Of a stretch of DNA of 64,000 bases, positions 11,201 through 26,242 are shown in pieces. The stretch's first letter is position 1; each line of letters starts with the position of its first letter. Origin of the DNA: Chamaelirium japonicum. Taxonomy: Eukaryota > Streptophyta > Magnoliopsida > Liliales > Melanthiaceae. The position numbers were made by a program, and so were the translations under genes. The notes beneath the pieces were generated by a model. The model ran no database searches. It was given only the letters and a program-made list of their open reading frames with translations, and was not told the origin of the DNA. The DNA is taken from positions 41,463,949 to 41,527,948 of the forward strand of contig OX393553.1 in assembly GCA_947650365.1 (NCBI GenBank), read 5' to 3'.

Positions 11201-12489
11201 CGTGCGAATGAATTAGAATGGATCGTATGAAAGAATTAGATTGTATGAAGGAATTAGAATGGATCATACGAATGAAATAGAATGGATCATAATCTAATTC
11301 ATTCATACGATCCATTCTAATTCATTCGCACAATCTATTCTAATTCATTCGTACGATCCATTCCAATTCATTCGTACGATCTATTCTAATTCATTCGTAC
11401 GATCCATTCTAATTCATTCGCTCGAATGTATCCATTCTAATTCATTCGCACAATCTATTCTAATTCAATCATACGTTCCATTCTAATTCATTAGCACGAT
11501 CCATTCTAATTCATAAGTACGATCCATTCTAATTCATTCATATGATCCATTCTAATTCATTTGCACGATCCATTCTAATTCATTCATACGATCCATTCTA
11601 ATTCTTTCGTACGATCCATTCTAATTTATTCATACGATCCATTATAATTCATTCGTACGATCCATTCTTACTCATTCGTACGATCCATTCTAATTCATTC
11701 GCACGAATGTATCAACTCTAATTCATTCGCACGATCCATTCTAATTCATTCGTTTGATTCATTCGTATGATCCATTCTAATTCATTTATACGAATGTATC
11801 CACTCTAGAATGGATCGTGCAAATTAGAATGGATCGTACGAATGAATTAGATTGGATCATATTAATGAATTAGAATGGATCGTACGAATGAATTAGAATG
11901 GATACATTCATGCGAATGAATTAGAATGTATCGTACGAATGAATTAGAATGGATACATCCATTCGAATGAATTAGAATGGATCGTACGATAGAATTAGAA
12001 TGGATCATACGAATGAAATAGATCGTACGAAGGAATTAGAATGGATCGTACGAAGGAACTAGAATGGATCGTACGAAGGAATTAGAATGGATCATACTAA
12101 TGAAATAGAATGGATCGTACGAATGAATTAGAATAGATCGTGCGAATGAATTAGAATGGATCATACGAATGAATTAGAATAGATTGTGCGAACGAATTAG
12201 AATGGATCGTACAAATGAATTAGAATGGATCGTACGAATGAATTAGAATGGATCGTATGAATGAATTAGAATGGATCGTGCGAATAAATTAGAATGGATC
12301 GTACGAATGAATTAGCATCAAATGAATGAATTAGAGTGGATACATTCATACGAATGAATTAGAATGGATCATACGAATGAATCGTACGAATGAATTAGAA
12401 TGGATCGTGCGAAAGAATTAGAATGGATCGTACGAAGGAATTAGAATGAATCGTACGAATGTATCCATTCTAATTCACTAGCACGATCG
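8282..12489. repeat. Array section 2: eight alternating blocks
   Basis: Orientation by eye: F 8282-9512, R to 9745, F to 10072, R to 10291, F to 10568, R to 11291, F to 11806, R to 12455, then a single F unit to 12489. Several switches fall inside a unit (for example ATCCATTCCGAATG at 9505-9518), so not all use the CGTAC end. No non-satellite sequence is seen. Confidence 0.83.
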
Positions 12490-14588
12490 TACGAATAAAT
12501 TAGAATGGATTGTGCGAATGAATTAGATTGGATTGTATGAATGAATTAGAATGGATCGTGCGAATGAATTAGAATAGATCGTACGAATGAATTAGAATGG
12601 ATCGTACAAATGAATTAGAAAGGATCGTGCGAAAGAATTAGAATGGATTGTATGAATGAATTTGAATGGATCGTGAGAATGAATTAGAATGGATCGTACG
12701 AATTAATTAGAATGGATCGTACGAATGAATTAGAATGGATACATTCGTGCGAATGAATTAGAATAGATTGGATCGTATGAATGAATTAGAATGGATCGTA
12801 CGAATGAAATAGAATGGATACAAATGAATTAGAATAGATCGTGCGAATGAATTGGAATGGATCGTATGAATGAAATAGAATGGATCGTATGAATTAGAAT
12901 GGATCGTGCGAATGAATTAGAATGGATCGTACGAATGAGTAAGAATGGATCCTGCGAATGAATTAGAATGGATCATACGAATGAATTAGAATGGATCGTA
13001 TGAATGAATTAGAATAGATCGTGCGAATGAATTATAATGGATCGTATGAATGAACTAGAATAGATTGTGCGAATGAATTAGAATGGATCGTACGAATGAA
13101 ATAGAATGGATACATTCGTGCGAATAAATTAGAATGGATCGTATGAATGGAATTAGAATGGATCGTACGAAGGAATTATAATGGATCGTACGAATGAGTA
13201 AGAATGGATCGTACGAATGAAATAGAATGGATCGTACAAATGAATTAGAATGGATAAATTCATGCGAATGAATTAGAATGGATCGTATGAATGAATTAGA
13301 ATGGATCGTGCGAATGAATTAGAATAGATTGTGCGAATGAATTAGAATGGTGCGAATGAATTAGAATGGATCGTGCGAATGAATTAGAATGGATCGTACG
13401 AATGAATTAGAATGGATCGTACGAATGAATTAGATTAGATCGTATAAATGAATTAGAATGGATCGTACGTATGAATTAGAATGGATACATTCATGGGAAT
13501 GAATTAGAATGGATCGTACAAATGAATTAGAATGGATACATTCGTGCGAATGAATTCGAATGGATTGTACGAATGAATTAGAATGGATAAATTCATGCGA
13601 ATGAATTAGAATGGATTGTATGAATGAATTAGATTGGATCGTATAAATGAATTAGAATGGATCATACGTATGAATTAGAATGGATACATTCATGGGAATG
13701 AATAAGAATGGATCGTACGAAGGAATTAGAATGGATCATACGAATGAAATAGAATGGATCGTACGAAGGAATTAGAATGGATCGTACGAAGGAATTAGAA
13801 TGGATCGTACGAAGGAATTAGAATGGATCGTACGTATGAATTTGTACGTATAAATGAATTAGAATAGATCGAATTAGAATGGATCGTACGAAGGAATTAG
13901 AATGGATCATACGAATGAATTAGAATAGATCGTACGAATGAATTAGAATGGATAAATTCGTGCGAATGAATTAGAATGGATCGTGCGAATGAATTAGAAT
14001 GGATCGTATGAATGAAATAGAATGGATTGTGCGAAGGAATTAGAATGGATCATACGAAGGAATTAGAATAGATTGTATGAATGAATTAGAATGGATACAT
14101 TCGTATAAATGAATTAGAATAGGTTGTGCGAATGAATTAGAATGGATCGTACAAATGAATTAGAATGGATACATTCGTGCGAATGAATTAGAATGGATCG
14201 TACGAATGATTAAGAATGGATCGTACGAATGAAATAGAATAGATTTTACGACTGAATTAGAATGGATTCATTCGTGCGAATGAATTAGAATGGATCGTGC
14301 GAATGAATTAGAATGGATCGTATAAATGAATTAGAATGGATACATTCGTGTGAATGAATTAGAATGGATCGTACGAATGAATTAGAATGGATCGTACTTA
14401 TGAATTAGAATGGATCGTACAAAGGAATTAGAATGGATCATACGAATGAAATATAATGGGTCGTACAAAGGAATTAGAATGGATCGTGCGAATGAATTAG
14501 AATGAATGAATTAGAATGGATCGTATGAGTGAATTCGAATGGATCGTATGAGTGAATTCGAATGGATCGTGCGAATAAATTAGATCGT
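12489..14588 (-). repeat. Array section 3: about 2.1 kb of uninterrupted R units
   Basis: All units are in R orientation. Two copies of the composite block with CATGGGAATG occur near 13480-13500 and 13560-13720. The second is the reverse complement of the block near 48240-48400. The GGGTCGTACAAAGG marker occurs near 14458. No non-satellite sequence is seen. Confidence 0.83.
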
Positions 14589-14759
14589 ACGTTCCATTCT
14601 AATTCATTTGCATAATCTATTCTAATTCATTCGTACGATCCATTCTAATTCATTAGCACGATCCATTCTAATTCATTCGCACGATCCATTCTAATTCATT
14701 CGCACGATCCATTCTAATTCATTCGCACGATCCATTCTAATTCATTCGTACAATCCATT

Positions 14760-15530
14760 CCATTTCATTCGTACGATCCATTCTAATTCCTTCGTACGAT
14801 CCATTCTAATTCAATTGTATGATCCATTCTAATTCATTCGCACGAATGTATCCATTCGTGCGAATGAATTAGAATGGATCATACGATTAAATAAGAATGG
14901 ATCGTACGAATGAAATAGAATGGATTGTACAAATGAATTAGAATGGATCATACGAATGAATTAGAAAGGATCGTACGAATGAATTAGAATGAATCGTACG
15001 AATGAATTAGAATGGATTATATGTAGGAATTAGAATGGATTGTATGAATGAATTAGAATGGATCGTATGAATGAATTAGAATGGATCGTACGAATGAATT
15101 AGAATGGATCGTGGGAATGAATTAGAATGGATCGTACGAATGAATTAGAATGGATCGTACGAATGAAATAGAATGGATCGTACGAATAAATTAGAATGGA
15201 TCGTGTGAAAGAATTAGAAAGAATTAGAATGGATCGTGCGAATGAAATAGAATGGATCGTACGAATGAATTAGAATGGATCGTACGAATGAATTAGAATA
15301 GATTGTGCGACGAATTAGAATGGATTTTATGAATGAATTAGAATGGATCGTATGAATGAATTAGAATGGATCGTATCAATGAATTAGAATGGATCATACG
15401 AATGAATTAGAATGGATCGTGCGAATGAATTAGAATGGATTGTATGAATGAATTAGATTGGATCGTATAAATGAATTTGAATGGATTGTACTTATGAATT
15501 AGAATGGATACATTCGTGCGAATGAATTAG
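14760..15530. repeat. Tandem segmental duplication, copy 1 (offset 831 bp)
   Basis: This copy matches 15592-16340 unit by unit at offset 831-832. Shared rare markers are the foldback with TATC spacer (14849 vs 15681), AGATTAGAAAGAATTAG-like doubled half-units (TCGTGTGAAAG at 15201 vs 16032) and a 2-base-short junction GTGCGACGAATTAG (15305 vs 16136). Such rare shared marks cannot be explained by the basic repeat alone. Confidence 0.82.
14817..14884. repeat. Inverted repeat, 32-bp arms, 4-nt spacer
   Basis: The left arm 14817-14848 is the exact reverse complement of the right arm 14853-14884. The spacer is TATC. It marks the F-to-R switch. The second copy at 15649-15716 is the same except for one arm mismatch, so this foldback existed before the 831-bp duplication. 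Confidence 0.85.
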
Positions 15531-15591
15531 AACATACGATCCATTCTAAATCATTCATATGATCCTATCTAATTCATTCGTACGATCCATT

Positions 15592-16340
15592 CTAATTCCT
15601 TCGTACGATCCATTCTAATTCCTTCGTACGATCCATTCTAATTTAATCGTATGATCTATTCTAATTCATTCGCACGAATGTATCCATTCGTGCGAATGAA
15701 TTAGAATGGATCATACGATTAAATAAGAATGGATCGTACGAATGAAATAGAATGGATTGTAGGAATGAATTAGAATGGATGGTATGAATGAATTAGAAAG
15801 AATCGTACGAATGAATTAGAATGGATCGTACGAATGAATTAGAATGGATTATACGATGGAATTAGAATGGATTGTATGAATGAACTAGAATGGATCGTAT
15901 GAATGAATTAGAATGGATTGTACGAATGAATTAAATGGATCGTGCGAATGAATTAGAATGGATCGTACGAATGAATTAGAATGGATCGTACGAATGAAAT
16001 AGAATGGATCGTATGAATGAATTAGAATGGATCGTGTGAAAGAATTAGAAAGAATTAGAATGGATCGTGCGAATGAAATAGAATAGATCATACGAATGAA
16101 TTAGAATGGATCGTACGAATGAATTAGAATAGGTTGTGCGACGAATTAGAATGGATTGTATGAATGAATTAGAATGGATCGTACGAATGAATTAGAATGG
16201 ATCGTGCGAATGAATTAGAATGGATCATGCGAATGAATTAGAATGGATTGTATGAAAGAAGTAGATTGGATCGTATAAATGAATTAGAATGGATCGTACG
16301 TATGAATTAGAATAGATACATTCATGGGAATGAATTAGAA
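15592..16340. repeat. Tandem segmental duplication, copy 2 (offset 831 bp)
   Basis: This is the partner of 14760-15530. It differs by scattered substitutions and by one or two unit-level indels near its right end. It ends in a block with CATGGGAATG (near 16325) where copy 1 has CGTGCGAATG. Confidence 0.82.
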
Positions 16341-17100
16341 TGGATTGTACGAATGAATTAGAATGGATCGTATGAATGAATTAGAATGGATCGTATGAAT
16401 GAATTAGAATGGATCGTACGAATGAATTAGAATGGATCGTATGAATGAATTAGAATGGATCGTGCAAATGAATTAGGATGGATCGTATGAATGAAGTAGA
16501 ATGGATCGTACTTATGAATTAGAATGGATCGTACGAATGAATTAGAATGGATACATTCGTGTGAATGAAATAGAATGGATCGTACGAATGAATTAGAATA
16601 GATTGTACGAATGAATTAGAATGGATCGTACGAATGAATTAGAATAGATTGTGCGAATGAATTAGAATGGATCGTATGAATGAATTAGATTACGATCCAT
16701 TCTATTTCACTCGTATAATCCATTCTAATTCCTACGAATGAATTGGAATGGATCGTATGAATGTATTCGTGCGTGTGAAATAATTAGAATGGATTGTGCA
16801 AATGAATTAGAATGGATACATTCGTGCGAATGAATTAGAATGGATCGTATGAATGAATTAGATTGGATCGATTGTATGAATTAGAAAGGATCATACGAAT
16901 GAATTAGAATGGATCGTACGAATGAATTAGAATGGATCGTATGAATGAATTAGAATGGATACGTACGAATAAATTAGAATGGATCGTATGACTGAATTAG
17001 ATTGGATCGTATGAATGAATTAGAATGGATCGTGTGTCGTACGAATGAATTAGAATGATTTAGAATGGATCGTACAAATGAATTAGAATGGATACATTCG

Positions 17101-20100
17101 TACGATCCATTCTAATTCATTCATACAATCCATTCTAATTCTTTTGCACGAATGTATCCATTCTAATTCATTCGTACGATCCATTCTAATTCCTTTGTAC
17201 GATCCATTCTAATTCCTTCGTACGATCCATTCTAATTCATTCCCATGAATGTATCCATTCTAATTGATACGTACGATCCATTCTATTTCATTCGTACGAT
17301 CCATTCCTACTCTTCGTACGATCCATTCTAATTCATTCGCACGAATGTATCCACTCTAATTCATTCGTACGATCCATTCTAATTCCTTCGTACGATCCAT
17401 TCTAATTCGATCCATTCTAATTCATTCATACGTACAAATTCATACGTACGATCCATTATTACGATCCATTCTAATTCATTCGTACGATCCATTCTAATTC
17501 CTTCGTGCGATCCATTCTAATTCATTCGTATGTATCCATTCTAATTCATTCGCACAATCCATTCTAATTTATTAATACGATCCATTCTAATTTATTCGTA
17601 CGATGCACGATCCATTCTAATTCATTCATATGATCCAATCTAATTCATTCATACGATCCATTCTAATTCATTCGTATGTATCCATTCTAATTCATTCATA
17701 CGATCCATTCTAATTCATTCGTACGATTAGAATGGATCATACAAATGAATTAGAATGCATACATTCGTGTGAATGAATTAGAATGAAGGAATTAGAATGG
17801 ATCGTGCGAATGAATAAGAATGGATCGTACGAAGGAATTAGAATGGATCGTACGAATGAATTAGAATGGATACATTCGTGCGAATGAATTAGAATGGATC
17901 GTACGAATGAATTAGAATGGATTGTGCAAATAAACTAGAATGGATCGTACGAATGAATTAGAATGGATACATTCGTGTGAATGAATTAGAATGGATCGTA
18001 CGAATGAGTAAGAATGGATCATACATTCGTGCGAATGAATTAGAATGGATTGTATGAATGAATTAGATTGGATCGTATAAAGGAATTAGATTGGATCATA
18101 CGTATGAATTAGAATGGATACATTCATGGGAATGTATAAGAATGGATCGTACGAATGAATTAGAATGGAACGTATTCATACGATCCATTCTAATTCCTTC
18201 GTACGATCCATTCTAATTCATTCGTACGATCCATTCTAATTCATTCGCACGATCCATTCTAATTCATTCATACGATCCATTCTAATTCATTCGCACGAAT
18301 GTATCCATTCTAATTCATTCGTACGATCCATTCTAATTCATTCGCACGAATGTATCCTACGAATGAATTAAAATTGATATATTCGTGCAAATGAATTAGA
18401 ATGGATCGTATGAATGAATTAGAATGGATCGTAGGAATGAATTAGAATGGATCGTACGAATGAATTAGAAATGGATCGTATGAATAAAATAGAATGGATC
18501 GTACGAATGAATTAGAATGGATCGTGCTAATGAATTAGAATGGATCGTACGAATGAATTAGAATGATCGTACGAATGAATTAGAATGGATCATGCTAATA
18601 TATTAGAATGGATCGTGCGAATGAATTAGAATGGATCGTATTAATGAAATAGAATGGATTGTACGAATGAATTAGAATGGATCGTACGAATGAATTAGAA
18701 TAGATTGTATGAATGAATTAGAATGGATACATTCGTGCGAATGAATTAGAATGGATCGTACGAATGAATTAGAATAGATTGTACGAATGAATTAGAGTGG
18801 ATCGTACGAATGAATTAGAATAGATTGTGCGAATGAATTAGAATTGATCATACGAATGAATTAGAATAGATTGTGCGAATGAATTAGAATGGATCGTACG
18901 AATGAATTAAAAATAGAATAGATCGTGCGTCGTACGAATGAATTAGAATGGTTCGTATTAATGAATTAGAATGGATCGTGCGAATGAATTAGAATGGATT
19001 GTACGAATGAATTAGAATGGATCATATGAATGAATTAGAATGGATACATACGAATAAATTAGAATGGATTGTATAAATGAATTAGATTGGATCGTATGAA
19101 TGAATTAGAATGGATCGTGCGTCATACGAATGAATTAGAATGGATCGTGCGAATGAATTAGAATGGATCGTACGAATGAATCACAATGGATCGTATGAAT
19201 GAATTAGATTGGATCGTATGAATGAATTAGAATGGATCGTGCGAATGAATTAGAATGGATCGTATGAATGAATTAGAATGGATCGTACAAAGGAATTAGA
19301 ATGGATCATACGAATGAAATATAATGGGTCGTACAAAGGAATTAGAATGGATCGTACGAAGGAATTAGAATGGATCGTACAAATGAATTAGAATGGATAC
19401 ATTCGTACAATCCATTCTAATTCATTCGTACGATCCATTCTAATTCATTCGTACGATTCATTCGTATGATCCATTCTAATTCATTCGTACGAATGTATCC
19501 ACTCTAATTCATTCATACGATCCATTCTAATTCATTCGTACGATCCATTCTAATTTCTTCGTACGATCCATTCTAATTCATTCGTACGATCCATTCTAAT
19601 TCATTCGTACGGTCCATTCTAATTCATTCGCACGATCCATTCTAATTCATTCATACGATCCATTCTAATTCAATCATACGATCTATTCTAATTCTTTCGC
19701 ACGAATGTATCCATTCTAATTCATTCGCACGAATGTGTCCATTCTAATTCATTCGTACGATCCATTCTAATTCATTCGCACGAATGTATCCATTCTAATT
19801 CATTCCTACGATCCATTCTCATTCCTTCGTACCGTACGATCCATTCTACTTCCTTCGTACGATCTATTCTATTTCATTCGTATGATCCATTCTAATTCCT
19901 TCGTACAATCCATTCTATTTCATTCGTACGATCCATTCTTACTTATTCGTACGATCCATTCTAATTCATTCGCATGAATATATCCATTCTAATTCATTCG
20001 TACGATCCATTCACTCTAATTCATTCGTATGATCCATTCTAATTCCTTCGTACGATCTATTCTAATTCATTCGTACGATCCATTCTAATTAATTCATACA

Positions 20101-21305
20101 ATCCATTCTATTTCATTCGTACGATCCATTCTTACTCATTCGTATGATCCATTCTAATTCATTCGCACGTGCGAATGAATTAGAATGGATCATACGAATG
20201 AATTAGAATGGATCGTACGAATGAATTAGAATAGATACATTCGTGCGAATGAATTAGAATGGATCGTACGAATGAGTAAGAATGGATCGTACGAATGAAT
20301 TAGCACGATCCATTCTAATTCATTCATACGATCCATTCTAATTCATTCGCACGATCCATTCTAATTCATTCGCACGAATGTATCAATTCTAATTCATTCG
20401 TACAATCCATTCTATTTCATTCGTGCGATCTATTCTTACTCATTCGTACGATCCATTCTAATTCATTCGCACGAATGTATCCATTCTAATTCATTCGTAC
20501 GATCCATTCTAATTCATTCGTACGATCCATTCTAATTCATTCGTACGATCCATTCTAATTCTTTCCCACGATCCATTCTAATTCATTCGCATGAATGATT
20601 CCATTCTAATTCATTCGTACGATCCATTCTAATTAATTCGTACGATCCATTCTAATTCATTCGTACGATCCATTCTAATTCATTCGCACGAATAAATCCG
20701 ATACATTCTAATTCCTTCGTACGATCCATTCTAATTCATTTGTACGATCCATTCTAATTCATTCGCACGATCCATTCTAATTCATTCGCACGAATGTATC
20801 CGATCCATTCTAATTCCTTCGTACGATCAATTAGAATGGATCGTACGAATGATTTAGAAAGGATCGTGCGAAAGAATTAGAATGGATTGTATGAATGAAT
20901 TACAATGGATCGTACGAATGAATTAGAATAGATCGTACGAATGAATTTGAATGGATTGTATGTCACACAATCTTTTCTAATTCATTCGCACGAATGTATC
21001 CATTCTAATTCATTTGTACGATCCGTTCTAATTCATTCGTACGATCCATTCTAATTCCTTCGTACGATCCATTCTAATTCATACGATCCATTCTATTTCA
21101 TTCATACGTTCCGATCTTACTCTACGATCCATTCTTACTCAATCGTATGATCCATTCTAATTCATTCGCACGAATGTATCCATTCTAATTCATTCGTACG
21201 ATCCATTCTAATTCATTCGCACGATCCATCACGAATAAATTAGAATGAATTAGAATGGATAATATGAATGAATTAGAATGGATCGTATGAATGAATTAGA
21301 ATGCA
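17101..21305. repeat. Array section 5: ten alternating blocks
   Basis: Orientation by eye: F 17101-17727, R to 18173, F to 18358, R to 19405, F to 20168, R to 20303, F to 20829, R to 20962, F to 21229, R to 21305. The junction motif GTGCGTCGTACG or a near form recurs at about 17033, 18925 and 19118. The switch at 20168/20169 is a perfect palindrome and is listed separately. Confidence 0.83.
20136..20201. repeat. Perfect 66-bp palindrome at an F-to-R switch
   Basis: The arms are 20136-20168 and 20169-20201, 33 bp each with no spacer. The centre reads CGCAC|GTGCG. Beyond the arms the match continues with a few differences. It could extrude as a cruciform, or form a tight hairpin if transcribed. 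Confidence 0.9.
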
Positions 21306-24300
21306 TTCTAATTCATTCGTACGATCTATTCTAATTCATTTGCACGAATGTATCCATTCTAATTCATTCGTACGATCCATTCTAATTCATTCGCACGATC
21401 CATTCTAATTCATTCATACGATCAAATCTAATTCATTCGTACGATCCATTCTAATTCATTCACACAATCTATTCTAATTCATTAGCACGATCCATTCTAA
21501 TTCATTCGTATGATCCATTCTATTTCATTCGTACGATCCATTCTAATTCATTCGTACGATCTATTCTAATTCATTCGCACGAATGTGTCTATTCTAATTC
21601 ATTCGTACGATCCATTCTAATTCATTCATACGATCCATTCTAATTCATTCGCACAAATATATCCATTCTAATTCATTCGTACGATCCATTCTAATTCATT
21701 CGCACAATCTATTCTAATTCATTCGTACGATCAATTCTAATTAATTCGCATGATCCATTCTAATTCATTTGCACGATCTATTCTAATTCATTCATACAAT
21801 CCATTCTAATTCTTTTGCACGAATGTATCCATTCTAATTCATTCGTACGATCCATTCTAATTCATTCGTACAATCCATTCTATTTCATTCGTACAATCCA
21901 TTCTAATTCATTCGCACGATTCATTCTAATTCATTCATACGATCCAATCTAATTCATTCATACGATCCATTCTAATTCATTAATACGATCCAATCTAATT
22001 TATTCATACGATCCATTCTAATTCCTTCGTACGATCCATTCTAATTCATACGATCCAATCTAATTCATTCATTTGATCCATTCTAATTCGTTCGTACGAT
22101 CCATTCTAATTCATTCGTACGATCCATTCTAATTCATTAATACGATCCAATCCAATTCATTCATACAATCCATTCTAATTCCTTCGTACGATCCATTCTA
22201 ATTCATACGATCCATTCTATTTCATTCATACGATCCATTCTAATTCATTCGCACGATCCATTCTAATTCATTCATACGATCCATTCTAATTCATTCGTAC
22301 GATCCATTCTAATTCACTCGTACGTTCCATTCTAATTCATTAGCACGATCCATGCTAATTCATTCGTACGATCCATTCTAATTCATTCGCACGATCCATT
22401 CTAATTCATTCATACGATCCATTCTAATTCATTTGTACGATCCATTCTAATTCATTCGTACGATCCATTCTAATTCATTCGCACAATCGATTCTAATTCA
22501 TTCGTACGATCCATTCTAATTCATTCGCACGATCCATTCTAATTCATTCATACGATCCATTCTATTTCATTCGTACGATCCATTCTTACTCATTCGTACG
22601 ATCCATTCTAATTCATTCGCACGAATGTATCCATTCTAATTCATTCATACGATCCATTCTAATTCATTCGTACGATCCATTCTAATTCATTCGCACAACC
22701 TATTCTAATTCATTCGTACGATCCTTTCTAATTCATTTGCACGATCCATTCTATTTCATTCGTACGATCTATTCTTACTCATTCGTATGATCCATTCTAA
22801 TTCATTCGCACGAATGTATCCATTCTAATTCATTCGTACGATCCATTCTAATTTCTTCGTACGATCCATTCTAATTCCTTCGTACGATTCATTCTAACTC
22901 CTTTGTATGACCAATGGATCGTATGAATGAATTAGATTGGATCTTATGAATGAATTATAATGGATCGTGCGTCGTACGAATGAATTAGAATGGATACATT
23001 CCTGCGAATGAATTAGAATGGATCGTACGAATGAGTAAGAATGGATCGTACGAATGAAATAGAATGGATTATATGTATGAATTAGAATGGATCGTGCGAA
23101 TGAATTAGAATGGATCGTACGAATGAATTAGAATGGATCGTGTGAAGGAATTAGAATGGATTGTATGAATGAATTAGAATGGATCGTACGAATGAATATT
23201 CTAATTCATTCGTACGATCCATTCTAATTCATTCGTACAATCCATTCTATTTCTTTCGTATGATCCATTCTTACTCATTCGAACGATCCATTCTAATTCA
23301 TTCGCACGAATGTATCCATTCTAATTCATTCGTATGATCCATTCTAATTCATTCGTACGATCCATTCTAATTCATTCGTACGATCCATTCTAATTCATTC
23401 GCACGATCCATTCTAAATCATTCGCACGAATGAATCTATTCTAATTCATACGTACGATCCATTCTAATTCATTCATACGATCCATTCTAATTCATTCATA
23501 CAATCCATTCTAATTCTTTCACACGATCCATTCTAATTCATTCGTACGATCCATTCTAATTCATTAATACAATCCATTCTATTTCATTCGTACGATCCAA
23601 TTATACTCATTCGTACGATCCATTCTAATTCATTCGTACGATCCATTCTACTTCATTCGCACGAACTATTCTAATTCATTCGTACCCATTCTAATTCATT
23701 CCCACGAATGTATCCATTCTAATTCATTCATACGATCCATTCTAATTCATTCGTACGATCCATTCTAATTCATTCGCACGATCCATTCTAATTCATTCAT
23801 ACGATCCTATCTAATTCATTCATACGATCCATTCTAATTCATTCGCACGAATGTATCCATTCTAATTCATTCGTACGATCCATTCTAATTAAGTCGCACA
23901 ATCTATTCTATTTCATTCTTAAGGGATACATTCGTGCGAATGAATTAGAATGGATCATGCGAATGAATTAGAATAGATTTTGCGAATGAATTAGAATGGA
24001 TCGTACGAATAAATTAGAATGGATCATACGAATGAATTAGAATGGATCGTATGAATGAATTAGAATGGATCGTACGAATGAATTAGAGTGGATCGTGTTT
24101 TTTCGTGCTATTGAATTAGAATGGATCGTACGGAATGAATTAGAATGGATCGTGGAAATGAATTAGAATGGATCGTGAGAATGAATTAGAATGGATCGTG
24201 CGAATGAATTAGAATGGATACATTCGTGCGAATGAATTAGAATGGATGCATTCGTGCGAATGAATTAGAATGGATCGTACGAATGAATTAGAATGGATCG

Positions 24301-26242
24301 TACGAATTAATTAGAATGGATCGTGCGAATGAATTAGAATGGATCGTATGAATGAATTAGATTGGATCTTATGAATGAAATAGAATGGATCATATGAATT
24401 AGAATGGATCGTACGAAGGAATTAGAATGGATCGTACGAATGAAATAGAATGGATCATACGAAGGAATCAGAATGGATCGCGTACGAATGAGTAAGAATG
24501 GATCATACGAATGAAATCGAATGGATTATACGAATGAATTAGAATGAATTCATTCGTGCTAATGAATTAGAATGGATCGTGCGAAAAAATTAGAATGGAT
24601 CGTACGAAAGAATTAGAATTGATACATTCGTGCGAATGAATTAGAATAGATTGTGCGAATGAATTAGAATGGATCGTACGAATGAATTAGAATGGACATA
24701 TTCGTACGAATGAATTAGAATGGATCATACGAATGAGTCAGAATGGATCATACGAATGAAATAGAATGGATCGTACGAATGAATTAGAATGGATCATACG
24801 AATGAATTAGAATGGATCGTACGAATGAATTAGAATGGATACATTCGTGCGATTGAATTAGAATGGATCGTACGATCCATTCTAATTCATTCAGTACGAT
24901 CCATTCTAATTCATTCATACGATCCATTCTAATTCATTCGCACGAATGTATCCATTCTAATTCATTCGTACGAGCCATTCTAATTCATTCGCACAATCTA
25001 AATTCATTCGTACGATCCATTCTAATTCATTCGCATGCATTCTAATTCCTTCGTACGATCCATTCTAATTCCTTCGTACGATCCATTCTATTTCATTCGT
25101 ATGATCTATTCTAATTCATTCGTACGATCCATTCTAATTCATACGATCCATTCTAATTCATTCGTACTATCCATTCTAATTCATTCGCACGATCCATTCT
25201 AATTCATTCGCACGATCCAATCTAATTCATTCATACGATCCATTCTAATTCATTCGCACAAATGTATCCATTCTAATTCATACGATCCATTCTAATTCAT
25301 TTGCACCAATATATCCATTCTAATTCATTCGTACAATCCATTCTAATTCCTTCGTACGATCCATTCTAATTCCTTCGTACGATCCATTCTAATTCCATCG
25401 TACGATCCATTCTATTTCATTCATATGATTCATTCTAATTCCTTCGTACGATCCATTTTTATTCATTCCCATGAATGTATCCATTCTAATTCATATGTAC
25501 GATCCATTCTAATTCATTTATTCGATCCAATCTAATTCATTCATACAATCCATTCTAATTCATTCGCACGAATTTATCCATTATAATTCATTCGTACGAT
25601 CCATTCTAATTCATTCGCACAATCTATTCTATTTCATTCGTATGTTCCATTCTAATTCATTAGCACGATCCATGCTAATTCATTCGTACGATCCATTCTT
25701 TTTAATTCGTACGATCCATTATTACGATCCATTCTAATTCATTCGTACGATCCATTCTAATTCATTCGCACAATCTATTCTAATTCATTCGTACGATCAA
25801 TTCTAATTCATTAGCACGATCCGTTCTAATTCATTCGCATAATCTATTCTAATTCATTCGTACGTTCCATTCTAATTCATTCGCACGAATGTATACATTC
25901 TAATTCATTCGTACGATCCATTCTAATTCCTTCGTACTATCTATTCTAATTCATTCGCATAATCTATTCTAATTCATTCGTACGATCAATTCTAATTTTG
26001 TAACCATTCTAATTCATTTGTACGATCCATTCTAATTCATTCGTACAATCCATTCTATTTCATTCGTACGATCCATTCTTACTCATTCGTACGATCCATT
26101 CTAATTCATTCGCACGAATGTATCCATTCTAATTCATTCGTACGATCCATTCTAATTCATTCGTACGATCTATTTTAATTCATTCGCACGATCCATTCTA
26201 ATTCATTCGCACGAATGTATCCATTCTAATTCCTTCGTACGA
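21305..26242. repeat. Array section 6: large F and R blocks
   Basis: Orientation by eye: F 21305-22914, R to 23198, F to 23924, R to 24873, F to 26242. A composite block with CCCATGAATG lies near 25450-25700. Small foreign-looking patches occur: TCTTAAGGGATAC near 23916, six Ts near 24098-24103, and TTTTGTAACC near 25996. Confidence 0.83.

Larger units (their letters stand above)
14588..17101. repeat. Array section 4: F/R blocks with an 831-bp tandem duplication
   Basis: Orientation by eye: F 14588-14850, R to 15533, F to 15685, R to 16692, F to 16735, R to 17101. The first two F/R pairs are copies of each other. The F blocks of each pair end in the same small foldback. See the separate entries for the duplication and the inverted repeats. 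Confidence 0.84.
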
